A stretch of DNA of 64,000 nucleotides from Cardiobacteriaceae bacterium (GTDB lineage: Bacteria; Pseudomonadota; Gammaproteobacteria; Cardiobacteriales; Cardiobacteriaceae): positions 124,001 to 188,000 of the forward strand of contig JAUNEA010000001.1 in the NCBI GenBank assembly GCA_030525785.1, in the 5' to 3' direction. Numbering within the stretch: position 1 is the stretch's first letter; each line of letters starts with the position of its first letter. This document shows positions 37,486 through 47,524 of the stretch, piece after piece. The notes below the pieces were generated by a model. That model searched no databases and had not been told where the DNA came from. It saw nothing but the letters and a program-made list of their open reading frames with translations. Both the position numbers and the translations under genes were made by a program.

Positions 37486-37581
37486 TTGGGGAATTCGGAA
37501 AAATAATTTGAGCAAAGCGCTTTGATGCATGATGGCTTGAATAATCCATTGAATCGCTATCTAAAAACAGAGAGGTATGAA

Positions 37582-38838
37582 ATGAAATTATTGATTGTTG
37601 GCTCAGGTGGTCGTGAACATGCTTTGGCATGGAAACTTTCCCAAGATCCTCGTGTGAGTAAAATTTATCTCGCATCAGGCAATGCTGGTGCAGTGTGGTT
37701 GGATAAAGGCGAGGCGGTTGAAGGTCTGACCAGTATCGAATCTTTAGCACAATTTGCGAAAAATCATGCTATTGATTTAACCATTGTTGGCAGCGAAGCC
37801 TTGTTGGTAGAAGGGATTGTGGATTATTTTGAGGCAAGTGGTCTGACCATCTTTGGCGCTAACCAAAAGGCCGCACAGCTCGAAGGCTCAAAGCGCTTTG
37901 CTAAAGATTTTATGAAAAAATATGGTGTTAAAACCGCAGCTTACGAAAGCTTTACGGATATCAACAAAGCGCTTGCCCATTTAGAGACTTGCCCTTATCC
38001 AACGGTGGTTAAAGCCAGTGGCTTGGCAGCTGGCAAAGGAGTCATCATTTGTCAAAATCAAGAAGAAGCGATTTTGGCGGTGCGTTCCATGATGGAAGAT
38101 AAGCGCTTTGGCTCTTCTGGCAATGAGATTGTGATTGAGGAGTTTTTGACAGGTTTTGAATGTTCTGTACTCAGCTTTTGCGATGGTCAGACCATTGCCC
38201 TCATGCAAACCGCCAAAGACCACAAAACCATCGGCGAAAACAACACAGGCGAAAATACAGGTGGCATGGGCGTTGTTTCCCCTCACCCAAGCTTCACAGA
38301 CGAAATGATGCTTGCTTTCAAGCGAGATATTGTCGAGCCAACTTTGCATGGTATGCAGCAAGAAAACATGAACTTTGCGGGCGTGATTTTCTTTGGCTTG
38401 ATGGTGAACGAAAAAGGCGTTTATTTGTTGGAATACAATATGCGCATGGGCGACCCCGAAACTCAAGCCGTTTTACCCTTGATGCAAAACAGTTTACTTG
38501 ACCCTATTTTTGCAGCACTTGAGCGCCGTTTAACCGAAGATGCTTTCGTGTTTGAGAAAAACCAGCACGCAGTTTGCGTGGTCGTTGCCTCAGGAGGCTA
38601 TCCTAATCAATACCCTGTTGGCTTTGAGATTAAACATATTGAGCAAGCTCGTTTTTATGCACAGGTTTTTGTGGCAGGCGCTAAGTATGAACAAAGCGCT
38701 TTGAAAACCTCAGGCGGTCGAGTGTTGAATTTGGTGGGCATCGGTCATCATTTGCAACAAGCTCGTGAGAATGCTTATTCTGCCGTGCGACAAATTCAAT
38801 TCGAAGGTATGGTTTATCGGCGCGATATTGGCGCATAA
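37582..38838 (+). CDS. purD: Phosphoribosylamine--glycine ligase
   Basis: PurD joins phosphoribosylamine and glycine with ATP to give GAR. The 418-residue ATP-grasp protein begins MKLLIVGSGGREHALAWKL and has KASGLAAGKGVIIC, GGMGVVSPHP and NMRMGDPETQAVLP. The ATG at 37582 follows AGAGG; the 20 extra residues upstream overlap a palindrome copy and are not family-like. Four copies lie inside the gene. It ends the pur operon and is followed by a strong terminator. Confidence 0.97.
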   Translation: MKLLIVGSGGREHALAWKLSQDPRVSKIYLASGNAGAVWLDKGEAVEGLTSIESLAQFAKNHAIDLTIVGSEALLVEGIVDYFEASGLTIFGANQKAAQLEGSKRFAKDFMKKYGVKTAAYESFTDINKALAHLETCPYPTVVKASGLAAGKGVIICQNQEEAILAVRSMMEDKRFGSSGNEIVIEEFLTGFECSVLSFCDGQTIALMQTAKDHKTIGENNTGENTGGMGVVSPHPSFTDEMMLAFKRDIVEPTLHGMQQENMNFAGVIFFGLMVNEKGVYLLEYNMRMGDPETQAVLPLMQNSLLDPIFAALERRLTEDAFVFEKNQHAVCVVVASGGYPNQYPVGFEIKHIEQARFYAQVFVAGAKYEQSALKTSGGRVLNLVGIGHHLQQARENAYSAVRQIQFEGMVYRRDIGA

Positions 38839-38871
38839 GTGGATAAAGCAAAGCGCTTTGATGGTCAGACC

Positions 38872-38902
38872 AAAAAAGCCCCGAGTGATTCGGGGCTTTT
38901 TT
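38872..38902. terminator. Bidirectional terminator after purD
   Basis: AAAAAAGCCCCGA (38872-38884) pairs perfectly with TCGGGGCTTTTTT (38890-38902) around GTGAT. It serves purD and the convergent acetyltransferase gene. A full palindrome copy (core 38851) sits just before it. Confidence 0.9.
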
Positions 38903-38932
38903 ATGGGGGAAAGATGAAGTTGGGCGATAAAA

Positions 38933-39451
38933 TCAAGTGGTAGCAATCCAATAACGTTCGATGCTTGTGTTTCCTGTATCGATGATATTTTCCAATACGC
39001 CACCATTTTTCTTAATAACCGCTCTTGAGGCGGCATTTTGACTTGAGCAAGTCACCAAAATACGCTCCAGCCCAAGTGATTTAAGCTTTCCAATGGCATA
39101 TTTCAACATCTCACTTGCAATGCCTCGACCTTGATAATCAGGGTGAACCGAGTAACCAACATTCCCACCGCGTTGCAACAAAATATCACTAAGCTGATGG
39201 CGAATATGCATGATGCCAACCACTTTTCCATCAAGCCATGCCAAATAGGTGCTGTCGTTTACTTTTTCATATCCAAACCAAGAGGTTCCAGCAGGAGCTT
39301 CTACATAGTGGATCCATGCTCTAAATCCGTAATCTGTAAAAGCATTCAATTCATTTGAGCCATGAACATAATCGTAAACTTTCAGAAATTCTCGGCGGAA
39401 GGTTAGAATGGCTTCTTGATGTTCAAGGCTGGGTTTGGTTAAGTTAAGCAT
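38933..39451 (-). CDS. GNAT-family N-acetyltransferase
   Basis: A 172-residue single-domain acetyltransferase with the acetyl-CoA motif QGRGIAS (107-113), preceded by GGNVGYSVHPDY and followed by AASRAVIKKNGG. No substrate can be assigned. The ATG at 39451 follows AGAGG by six bases; a longer frame to 39487 would run back into zapE. It lies 11 bases after zapE and is probably co-transcribed. No palindrome copy occurs in this gene. Confidence 0.85.
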   Translation of the reverse strand: MLNLTKPSLEHQEAILTFRREFLKVYDYVHGSNELNAFTDYGFRAWIHYVEAPAGTSWFGYEKVNDSTYLAWLDGKVVGIMHIRHQLSDILLQRGGNVGYSVHPDYQGRGIASEMLKYAIGKLKSLGLERILVTCSSQNAASRAVIKKNGGVLENIIDTGNTSIERYWIATT

Positions 39452-39462
39452 TTGATTCCTCT

Positions 39463-40581
39463 TTAGGGTTGATGGGGCTGTTGCCAATACAAAGCGCTTT
39501 GCATTTCAAACAATCGGCTTTGCAGTCGCGCGTATTCAAACGATAATTTCTTGCCTTGATAAATATCGTTTGGGGCGGCATCTAAGGTGAGCAGGAGTTT
39601 TACTCCTCTGTCGTAGAACTCATCAATGAGCAACAAAAATCTCCGCGCAGCATCTTCTTTATCTTCAGAGATGATAGGAACGCCATCAATCCCCACATAG
39701 CTAAAGCGCTTAGCAATATCGATATAATCTTTTTGTGAATAATAGCCTTCGCACAAGGTTTCGAACGAGAATGCCAAAGCATGGTCATTTCGTGCCAACA
39801 CAGGGATTTCGCGACCACCTGTGAGAAATCCTCGTGTGCTGCCCAATGGGTTGCCTGATAGATTCGCTAAATCGCGCAACAAAGCGCTTTGGCTGTTTTC
39901 ATCGCGTGGGAAACGAAAAACATCTTCTTGTCGGAAATGTCGGCGGCGGTAATCTTCTCCATCTAAAATCTCATGCACCACCAACTTTTCCTCAATCCAT
40001 GCAATAGCAGGCAAGAAACGCTCGCGTTGTAAGCCATTTTTGTAGAGCTGATGGGGAATAATATTGCTGGTTGTGATGAGCGTGATGCCATAGTGTTCCA
40101 TTGCGCTGAAGAGTTTCCACAAAAGCATGGCATCGGTAATATCGGAGACGGCAAATTCATCAAGGCATAAAACATCAATTTCATCAGAAAGCGCTTTGAC
40201 CACTTTATCCATAGGATCAGCCACATTGCCTAAAGCACGTAACGATTCGTGCAATTCCAACATAAACCGATGATAGTGGCGACGGCGTTTGCGTGGGCTG
40301 GGGTGATGCTCCATGAACAAATCCATCATGAAGGTTTTGCCACGCCCTACCCCACCATATGCATACAAGCCTTTAACCCAAGCTTTTGATTTCGGTTGCA
40401 TATCTGCATTTCGCCCAAACCATTTTGCGAAAAAGCCACCGCCTTGTTCGGGGGTGGCTTGTGGCGCTGCAAGTAAGGCATCACTGATGCGTTGCATTTC
40501 GTGCAACATCTTGATTTGTTCAACATCTTCTTGATAGTGATGTTTGCGTAAAGATGCGCGGTAATGTTCCAAAAGATTCAT
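39463..40581 (-). CDS. zapE: Cell division protein ZapE (AFG1-family ATPase)
   Basis: ZapE is an AFG1-type AAA ATPase that acts on the Z-ring under stress. The 372-residue protein has Walker A GGVGRGKT (76-83), Walker B LCLDEFAV, and sensor segment LITTSN. Length matches E. coli ZapE (375). Three of its four copies encode QSALYW, AKRFSY and QSALLR. fur lies upstream. Confidence 0.95.
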   Translation of the reverse strand: MNLLEHYRASLRKHHYQEDVEQIKMLHEMQRISDALLAAPQATPEQGGGFFAKWFGRNADMQPKSKAWVKGLYAYGGVGRGKTFMMDLFMEHHPSPRKRRRHYHRFMLELHESLRALGNVADPMDKVVKALSDEIDVLCLDEFAVSDITDAMLLWKLFSAMEHYGITLITTSNIIPHQLYKNGLQRERFLPAIAWIEEKLVVHEILDGEDYRRRHFRQEDVFRFPRDENSQSALLRDLANLSGNPLGSTRGFLTGGREIPVLARNDHALAFSFETLCEGYYSQKDYIDIAKRFSYVGIDGVPIISEDKEDAARRFLLLIDEFYDRGVKLLLTLDAAPNDIYQGKKLSFEYARLQSRLFEMQSALYWQQPHQP

Positions 40582-40602
40582 GAGATAAGCCTTAAAGCGC
40601 TT

Positions 40603-41046
40603 TTATCGTCTACCAAAGCGAGAAGATTTATCCTCATCTTCACCCCGATAAACGCCGTACAAAATTAAGCTATGGTCTTCTAAATCATAGCCATATTTTT
40701 GCGCAACCTGACGCAAGTCATTTAAGAGATTCTCATCATAAAATTCAACCACCTTGCCAGTTTTCAAGCAAATCAAATGGTTATGGCTATCGCCATTATC
40801 AATTTCAAACACACTATGGTTGCCTTCAAAATTGTGGCGTTTCAAAATGCCTGCTTGTTCGAATTGGGTTAGAACACGGTAAACCGTTGCCAAGCCAATA
40901 TCTTCATCAGCTTTCAGCAAAATCTTGTAAACGTCTTCCGCGCTTAAATGCACATTATTATCACTGGTTTCTCGCTCCATGATTTCTAAAATCTTCATAC
41001 GAGGACCTGTCACTTTTAAACCTGCTCGGCGAATTTGATGGCTCAT
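40603..41046 (-). CDS. fur: Ferric uptake regulator Fur
   Basis: Fur represses iron-acquisition genes when bound to Fe2+. The 147-residue protein has the winged helix (LSAEDVYKILL, GLATVYRVLTQFEQAG) and the metal sensor segments HNFEG and HNHLICLKTG. The usual structural-zinc pair CxxC is incomplete: Cys93 is present but position 96 is Thr. No second cysteine pair exists at the C-terminus, which ends in a basic RFGRR tail. Its targets may include the TonB-receptor-like locus at 51.9 kb. Confidence 0.95.
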   Translation of the reverse strand: MSHQIRRAGLKVTGPRMKILEIMERETSDNNVHLSAEDVYKILLKADEDIGLATVYRVLTQFEQAGILKRHNFEGNHSVFEIDNGDSHNHLICLKTGKVVEFYDENLLNDLRQVAQKYGYDLEDHSLILYGVYRGEDEDKSSRFGRR

Positions 41047-41120
41047 AAATTTCTCCTAATTTTTAAAAATCTTCCGTATCTTGAATCCATGTGAACAAAG
41101 CGCTTTGATGCCTATCAAGG

Positions 41121-42047
41121 TTAAGCGTTTAAATATCCTTTCAATTGATTCATCGCTTGACTTTCAATTTGGCGGATTCTTTCGGCAGACACTTGATATT
41201 GCTCAGCTAAAGTTTGCAATGTGGCTTTACTGTTTTCATCTAACCAACGCGCTTCTACAATAGCTCGACTACGCTCATCAAGCTTTTTCAAGCCTTCTTG
41301 CAAACGGCTATGCATCAATTGCTCGTGTTCGTGATGGGCGAGATGATGGGCAGGGTCAGCTTCTTCATCACTTAACCACATCTCGGGACTAAAGCCATTA
41401 TCTTCCTCTTCATCATCATGCAGACTGAAAGATATATCTTGCCCATGAATGCGTTGCTCCATTTCTAACACATCTTTTTTACTGACGTTCAGCTCGCTTG
41501 CAATGGTGCTGGCTTCTTGGTCGGTTAACCAATGTAAGCCTTTTTTCATACTGCGCAGATTGAAGAAGAGCTTACGCTGAGCTTTGGTTGTAGCAACTTT
41601 AACCATGCGCCAGTTACGAATCACATATTCATGAATTTCGCTTTTAATCCAATGAACTGCAAACGATACCAAACGTACACCGCGGCTTGGCTCAAAGCGC
41701 TTTACTGCTTTCATTAAGCCAATATTGCCTTCCTGAATCAAATCACCCATAGGCAATCCGTAGCCATTGAAACCTCGTGCAATATGCACCACAAATTTCA
41801 AATGATGCACCACCAACTTTTGTGCAGCCGCTAGATTGTTATCCTGATGTAGAGCAAGAGCTAATTGATATTCTTCTTCAGCTTCCAGCATCGGGATTTG
41901 TCGAACTTTAGCGATATAACGGTCAATATCACTGCTGGGCGTAAGCCATTGACCTGATGGCATTTCTGCCACCAAAGCGCTTTCATCTCCATACATAACA
42001 GCATCATCGTAAGCCATAGGGATAAGAGATTTTTCAATCATGACCAT
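41121..42047 (-). CDS. rpoH: Heat-shock sigma factor RpoH
   Basis: RpoH (sigma-32) directs RNA polymerase to heat-shock promoters. Sigma region 2 (VVHIARGFNGYGLPMGDLIQEGN, SFAVHWIKSEIHEY), the RpoH box QRKLFFNLR (157-165) and region 4 (LAEQYQVSAERIRQIE) are all present. Of two ATGs at 42047 and 42041, the second has the better seven-base spacing from AGGAG. ftsY is directly upstream with 18 bases between; ftsE and ftsX, which lie between ftsY and rpoH in E. coli, are absent here. Confidence 0.97.
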   Translation of the reverse strand: MVMIEKSLIPMAYDDAVMYGDESALVAEMPSGQWLTPSSDIDRYIAKVRQIPMLEAEEEYQLALALHQDNNLAAAQKLVVHHLKFVVHIARGFNGYGLPMGDLIQEGNIGLMKAVKRFEPSRGVRLVSFAVHWIKSEIHEYVIRNWRMVKVATTKAQRKLFFNLRSMKKGLHWLTDQEASTIASELNVSKKDVLEMEQRIHGQDISFSLHDDEEEDNGFSPEMWLSDEEADPAHHLAHHEHEQLMHSRLQEGLKKLDERSRAIVEARWLDENSKATLQTLAEQYQVSAERIRQIESQAMNQLKGYLNA

Positions 42048-42065
42048 GCTCCTAGTTTTATATTT

Positions 42066-43130
42066 TTAATCATTGTAGAGTAGCGCATCGACAAACTCAA
42101 CGGCGTTAAAGGTTCGTAAGTCTTCTGCTTGCTCGCCCACACCAATAAAACGAATGGGAAGCTTGAGTTTATGAGTAATGGAAAAAACAATGCCACCTTT
42201 AGCTGTGCCGTCAAGTTTGGTCATCACCAAACCAGAAACTTGCATCGCTTTATGGAACTGCTCTGCCTGACGAAGTGCATTTTGACCGTTGCCAGCATCT
42301 AATACGAGCAACGTCTCATGAGGAGCGTCAGGATTGAGGCGATGAAGAACGCGTTTGATTTTTTTAAGCTCTTCCATTAAATGGTCTTGAGTATGCAATC
42401 GTCCTGCAGTATCAATAATCAGCACATCAACCTGCTTTGCCATCGCCGATTGTAAAGCATCAAAGGCAACAGAAGCAGAATCCGCACCTGTTCCTTGAGC
42501 AATAACAGGAACACCATGCCTTTGTCCCCATGTTTGCAATTGCTCAACCGCTGCTGCACGGAAAGTATCTCCTGCCGCCAGCATCACTTTTTTCCCCTCA
42601 TCTAAAAAGCGCTTTGCCAATTTTCCAATGGTAGTCGTTTTTCCTGCGCCATTGATACCAATCATCAGAATAACATGAGGCTTATGGTTGAATTCAAAAT
42701 TAGCAACTTCATAAGGCTTAATTAAATCATACATATGATTAGCAACCCGTTCACGCACAGCGTGGACATCAGAAAGCGCTTTGCGCTCCAGTTGCTCGGT
42801 AATATCGTTGATGATGGCTTGTGTGGTTTCCATGCCAACATCAGCCGTTAAAAGCTGCATTTCCAAATCATCAATTAAATCCTGATCGAGTTGCTTTTTA
42901 CCGAAAAAGAGGTTTTCAAAGCCTGTTCTGGTTTTGGATAAGCCTTGTTTGATGCGTTGAAAATAGCCCATAGAATTTGGTTTATCACGAGGTTGTGCGT
43001 GGGGTAACTCATCATGTAGGGCATGATGAGGTTCGGCAGAGGCTATTTGCTCTATAGAATCTTGTTGTGTTTTATCCTCTTCCACAGAAGTTTGTGCAGA
43101 GGTTTTCTTCTTAAACCATTGAAAAACCAT
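42066..43130 (-). CDS. ftsY: Signal recognition particle receptor FtsY
   Basis: FtsY is the membrane-associated SRP receptor GTPase that delivers ribosomes to the translocon. The 354-residue protein has a short acidic/polar A domain (about 10-50), the N domain, and the G domain with P-loop GINGAGKTTT (158-167), DTAGR and TKLDG. The A domain is much shorter than in E. coli FtsY (497). It is transcribed directly into rpoH. Confidence 0.97.
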   Translation of the reverse strand: MVFQWFKKKTSAQTSVEEDKTQQDSIEQIASAEPHHALHDELPHAQPRDKPNSMGYFQRIKQGLSKTRTGFENLFFGKKQLDQDLIDDLEMQLLTADVGMETTQAIINDITEQLERKALSDVHAVRERVANHMYDLIKPYEVANFEFNHKPHVILMIGINGAGKTTTIGKLAKRFLDEGKKVMLAAGDTFRAAAVEQLQTWGQRHGVPVIAQGTGADSASVAFDALQSAMAKQVDVLIIDTAGRLHTQDHLMEELKKIKRVLHRLNPDAPHETLLVLDAGNGQNALRQAEQFHKAMQVSGLVMTKLDGTAKGGIVFSITHKLKLPIRFIGVGEQAEDLRTFNAVEFVDALLYND

Positions 43131-43327
43131 ATTATTACCTAAAAATCATCACACTAAATGGCAAAGCCATTACCCTAATCCTCCAACAAAGTGCCTTACC
43201 GTTATGGCGCATAAAATAATCGCTCAGATGATAAATGAAAACGTTTTGGAAACGGCAAAAAAGCGCTTTGTTGGAAGCTTGCTTATGCTAGCATAGCCTA
43301 GTTTATTGGTTTTTGGGAGTACCGAAT

Positions 43328-45415
43328 ATGATGAAATCCTTCTTATCACTTTGTTTTACTTTATTGCCCTTTGGGATTTTATCCACACCACTATCTGCCA
43401 CCCCCCTCCAAAACACCCTCGAGCATGATAAGTCTTTCTTGCTCACCACTTACGCTCTTTCTAACCATCACTATCGCCAACAGGATATTGAAAAAACGAT
43501 AGCATTGTCCTATCAAGATTACCTTGATGCCCTTGACCCATGGCATTTGTATTTTACGCGTGAAGACGTTGATGAATTCAAAGCGCTTTATCCCAAATCC
43601 TTATCCGTGGACAATCCACTGATTACGCCTTTTGCTATTTACAATCGCTATCTTGAACGCGCCAAAGCGCTTCATCAATGGAGCTTAGAACGCTTAGAAC
43701 AACCCTTAGACTTAACACGAACCGATACCATCACTTTCCCCGATTTATCCGACCATCATACTCAGAGACCTTATTTTGCCAACTTAAGCGAAGCACAAAC
43801 CTACCAAGAAAAGCGCTTAACTGACCAAATTATCCGCCTTATGCTTTCAGGGAAAAGCGAAGAAAAAGCTGTTTCCATGCTGAAGCGCCGTTACCAAAGC
43901 GCTTTGAAAGGCTTAGAACAAATCACAGCGCAAGATGCCTTTGATGTCTATATGAACGTTATTGCCAGCCGCTTTGACCCTCATACAACCTATTTCTCTC
44001 CCCGTGAAAGCAAAGACTTTGACATCAACATGAGCCTTTCTTTAGAAGGTATTGGTGCGGTTTTAAGCCAGCAAGATGAAAAGCTCTTAGTGCGCGAGTT
44101 GATAAAAGGAGGGCCAGCTGAGCGCGGCGGGGTTATTCAAGTTAAAGATCAGATTCTTGGCGTTGCTCAAGGGGCTGATGGTGAGATGGTTGATGTTGTA
44201 GGCTGGCGTCTGGATAAAGCAGTAGATTTGATACGTGGCAAAAAAGGCAGCACAGTTCGCCTATTGCTGGAATCCGAACAAGGAAATATCCGCGAGGTCA
44301 GCGTTGAGCGTGATCGTGTCAAATTAGAAGAACAAGCGGCTAGTTCTACTGTTGAATCCGTGACTTTAAATGGTAAAACCTACCGTTTGGGCGTGATTAC
44401 CCTGCCCTCATTCTATATGGATTTTGATGCTGCTGCTAAAGGTGACAAGGATTACCGCAGTACCTCACGCGATGTCAAAGCGCTTTTGGAGAAGCTGAAA
44501 AAAGAGCATGTTGATGGCGTAGTTTTGGATTTGCGTAGCAATGGTGGTGGTTCTTTACAAGAAGCTATTGCAACGGTTGGCTTATTCATTGACCATGGCG
44601 CGGTGGTGATTGTGGATAACAAAAAAGGCAGACAAGTAGAATCTGATAAAGATAAAGGTGTGAGTTACGATGGGCCTTTGGCGGTGTTGGTTGATCAGAA
44701 TTCTGCCAGCGCCTCAGAGATTTTCTCTGCTGCAATTCAGGATTATCAACGTGGGATTGTGATTGGTTCAACAACGCATGGCAAAGGTACCGTTCAATCG
44801 ATGGTAGCCTTAAATCGCTTTGCCTCAGGTGCTGATCGCCGCTTGGATTTGGGCAGTTTGAAATTCACCAATGCAACATTCCACCGAGTTACAGGCGATA
44901 GCACACAATTAGCTGGCGTTAGTCCAGATATTCGTTTACCTGTTGGCTATAATCCTGAAAAACAAGGCGAACGTTCCACCAAATACCCATTAGAATGGCA
45001 TCAAGTAAAACCTGCAAGCATTCAAGCCTATAAGCTTATCAATGACTCCATGCGTCAAGTGCTTTGGGAAAAACATCAAGAACGCATGGAAAATCTGCCC
45101 AGTTTGCAACGTTGGCAAAGCCATCTGGCGGATAATCGTCAGTTGTTGGAGGAAAATACTTGGTCTTTAAATCTTGAACAACGCCAAGCCTTGTACCAAT
45201 CTCGTAAAGAATCTCGTAAAGCTTATGAAGCCTCACAACGAGAATCTATTCCTCCTTTAAAACGAGACGACAAAGCGCTTAAAGCATTGGAAACTGCTAA
45301 CCTTTTCCGCGAAGAGGACGATGAAAAAGCAGATTTTGTCCCTGATGTAGCAATGTTTGAATCGCTCAATATTGTTCACGATTACCTTTCTTTATTAACA
45401 AACAAACTTCAATAA
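43328..45415 (+). CDS. prc: Carboxy-terminal (tail-specific) protease
   Basis: Prc is a periplasmic S41 protease that degrades proteins with nonpolar C-termini and trims peptidoglycan enzymes. The 695-residue protein has a signal peptide (about 1-24), an N-terminal helical domain, a PDZ domain (about 230-320), the catalytic Ser in DQNSASASEIF (near 460) and Lys in HGKGTVQ (near 485), and the DUF3340-type C-terminal region. GGGAG lies nine bases before ATG 43328; ATG 43331 is adjacent. Six copies of the palindrome are present. A terminator or promoter shared with tkt was not seen. Confidence 0.96.
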   Translation: MMKSFLSLCFTLLPFGILSTPLSATPLQNTLEHDKSFLLTTYALSNHHYRQQDIEKTIALSYQDYLDALDPWHLYFTREDVDEFKALYPKSLSVDNPLITPFAIYNRYLERAKALHQWSLERLEQPLDLTRTDTITFPDLSDHHTQRPYFANLSEAQTYQEKRLTDQIIRLMLSGKSEEKAVSMLKRRYQSALKGLEQITAQDAFDVYMNVIASRFDPHTTYFSPRESKDFDINMSLSLEGIGAVLSQQDEKLLVRELIKGGPAERGGVIQVKDQILGVAQGADGEMVDVVGWRLDKAVDLIRGKKGSTVRLLLESEQGNIREVSVERDRVKLEEQAASSTVESVTLNGKTYRLGVITLPSFYMDFDAAAKGDKDYRSTSRDVKALLEKLKKEHVDGVVLDLRSNGGGSLQEAIATVGLFIDHGAVVIVDNKKGRQVESDKDKGVSYDGPLAVLVDQNSASASEIFSAAIQDYQRGIVIGSTTHGKGTVQSMVALNRFASGADRRLDLGSLKFTNATFHRVTGDSTQLAGVSPDIRLPVGYNPEKQGERSTKYPLEWHQVKPASIQAYKLINDSMRQVLWEKHQERMENLPSLQRWQSHLADNRQLLEENTWSLNLEQRQALYQSRKESRKAYEASQRESIPPLKRDDKALKALETANLFREEDDEKADFVPDVAMFESLNIVHDYLSLLTNKLQ

Positions 45416-45425
45416 GGAGTGTTAC

Positions 45426-47420
45426 ATGAGTCATTATGCATTAATCGCAGGAGCTATCCGTACGCTTGCAATGGATGGTGTGCAAAAAGCTAATTCTGGT
45501 CACCCTGGTGCGCCGATGGGCATGGCGGATATGGGTGCTGTCTTGTGGAGAGATCATTTGCGCGTCAATCCTAAAAATCCTAAATGGATTAATCGCGATC
45601 GTTTTATTTTGTCTAACGGTCATGCCTCGATGTTTCAATATGCGCTTTTGCATTTAACAGGCTTTGATGTTTCTTTGGAAGATTTACAACAATTCCGCCA
45701 ATTACACTCTAAAACACCAGGTCACCCTGAAGTGACCGATACACCAGGTGTTGAAATCACCACAGGCCCACTCGGTCAAGGCATTGCCACTGCCGTTGGT
45801 TTCGCATTAGCTGAAGCTCATCTGGCAGAGAAATACAATCGCCTTAATCTGCCCATTATGGATCACCATACTTATGTTGTTTTAGGCGATGGCTGCTTGA
45901 TGGAAGGGGTTTCTGCAGAGGCAAGCGCTTTGGCTGGAACATTGGGTTTAGGAAAACTCATCTGTCTGTATGATAGCAATGGTATTTCTATTGATGGCGA
46001 AGTAGAGCCTTATTTTGCAGAAGATGTGGCAATGCGTTATGAGGCTTACGGCTGGCAAGTCATTCGTGATATTGATGGTCATGATTACGATGCTATCAAC
46101 AAAGCGCTTTCTGATGCCAAAGCAGATAAAGAACGCCCATCGCTTATCATTTGTAAAACCAAAATTGGCTTTGGTTCACCTCATTTGGAAGGTTCGGAGA
46201 AATGTCACGGTGCGCCTTTGGGCAAAGAGGAAATTGCATTAACCAAGCAAAAATTGGGCTTGCCTGCTGGAGATTTTGAACTGGCGACAGGTGCAAAAGA
46301 AGCTGCAGATTTAACGGAGAAAGGCGCTGCCTTAGAAGCTGATTGGCAACAATTATGGTCAGCTTACCAACAACAATACCCTGAATTGGCTCAAGAATTA
46401 GATAGAGCCTTCAAATTAGAATTGCCTGAAGAAGTAGGTAATGTGGTTGCTCAAACGCTTTATAGCTATGAACAAGCTGGCGGTTCTGTGGCAACGCGTA
46501 AAGCCTCTGAAAATGTTCTGAATCTTTTAAAACCGATATTGCCAGAGCTTATCGGTGGTTCAGCGGATTTAACAGGCTCGAATTTAACATGGGCAAAATC
46601 AGCCTCACAAGCCATTTTGCCAAAGCGCTTTGCTGGTAACTACATACATTACGGCGTGCGCGAATTTGCGATGTCTACCATCATGAATGGTATGGCATTG
46701 CATGGTGGCTTACGTGCTTATGGTGGAACATTCTTGGTATTTTCAGATTACATGCGTAATGGCATGCGTTTGTCAGCCTTGATGAAATTGCCTGTGGTTT
46801 ATGTTTTAACTCATGATTCCATTGGTTTGGGTGAAGATGGCCCAACGCATCAACCAGTAGAACATGTTTCCTCTCTGCGTCTGATTCCTAATTTGAATGT
46901 TTGGAGACCTTGTGACCAGCAAGAAACTTTGGTGGCATGGCATAGCGCTTTGAATGACCATACCCCAAGCGCTTTGGCATTGAGTCGTCAAAACTTACCT
47001 GAACAAAAACGCAATGCCGAAACCCAAGCCAATATTTATCGTGGTGGTTATGTCTTAGAAGAAGCCAGTGCGCCTGATGTGGTGTTGCTGGCAACAGGTT
47101 CTGAGGTTAGTTTGGTGGTTGAGGCAGCCAAAGCGCTTCGTTCGGAAGGAGTTCGCGTGCAAGTGGTTTCTATTCCTTGCTTGGATTTATTCTTGCAACA
47201 AGATACACATTATCGTGAGCAAGTATTGCCTAAGGGTGTAGCAAAGTTAGCTGTTGAGGCTGGGGTAAGTTCTCCGTGGTATCAATTGGTTGGCAACCGT
47301 GGCGCAGTTATTGGCATGGATAGCTTTGGAGCTTCTGCACCAGCTAATGTTCTCTTCCCTCATTTTGGCTTTAGTGTAGACAATATTGTTAGCAAAGCTA
47401 AAGCATTACTGGATCTTTAA
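45426..47420 (+). CDS. tkt: Transketolase
   Basis: Transketolase moves two-carbon units between sugar phosphates in the pentose phosphate pathway using thiamine diphosphate. The 664-residue protein has GHPGAPMGMAD, the ThDP motif GDGCLMEGVS near 155, and the pyrimidine-domain segment VREFAMSTIMNGM. It starts ten bases after prc with AAGGAG before the ATG, so the two may share a transcript. pgk follows after a 104-base gap; gapA is not between them. Confidence 0.98.
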   Translation: MSHYALIAGAIRTLAMDGVQKANSGHPGAPMGMADMGAVLWRDHLRVNPKNPKWINRDRFILSNGHASMFQYALLHLTGFDVSLEDLQQFRQLHSKTPGHPEVTDTPGVEITTGPLGQGIATAVGFALAEAHLAEKYNRLNLPIMDHHTYVVLGDGCLMEGVSAEASALAGTLGLGKLICLYDSNGISIDGEVEPYFAEDVAMRYEAYGWQVIRDIDGHDYDAINKALSDAKADKERPSLIICKTKIGFGSPHLEGSEKCHGAPLGKEEIALTKQKLGLPAGDFELATGAKEAADLTEKGAALEADWQQLWSAYQQQYPELAQELDRAFKLELPEEVGNVVAQTLYSYEQAGGSVATRKASENVLNLLKPILPELIGGSADLTGSNLTWAKSASQAILPKRFAGNYIHYGVREFAMSTIMNGMALHGGLRAYGGTFLVFSDYMRNGMRLSALMKLPVVYVLTHDSIGLGEDGPTHQPVEHVSSLRLIPNLNVWRPCDQQETLVAWHSALNDHTPSALALSRQNLPEQKRNAETQANIYRGGYVLEEASAPDVVLLATGSEVSLVVEAAKALRSEGVRVQVVSIPCLDLFLQQDTHYREQVLPKGVAKLAVEAGVSSPWYQLVGNRGAVIGMDSFGASAPANVLFPHFGFSVDNIVSKAKALLDL

Positions 47421-47524
47421 GCCAAACAGAAGTCAAGGCGCTTGATAACAAAGCGCTTTGACAACTGCTGTGAAGCAGCAAGTTCTATTTGACAGATGTC
47501 TTCACTTAACCTAAGGAAATAACG

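Noticed and set aside
37981-38466. 161-codon minus-strand frame inside purD
   Set aside because: Antisense to conserved purD ATP-grasp motifs, with no recognisable domain.
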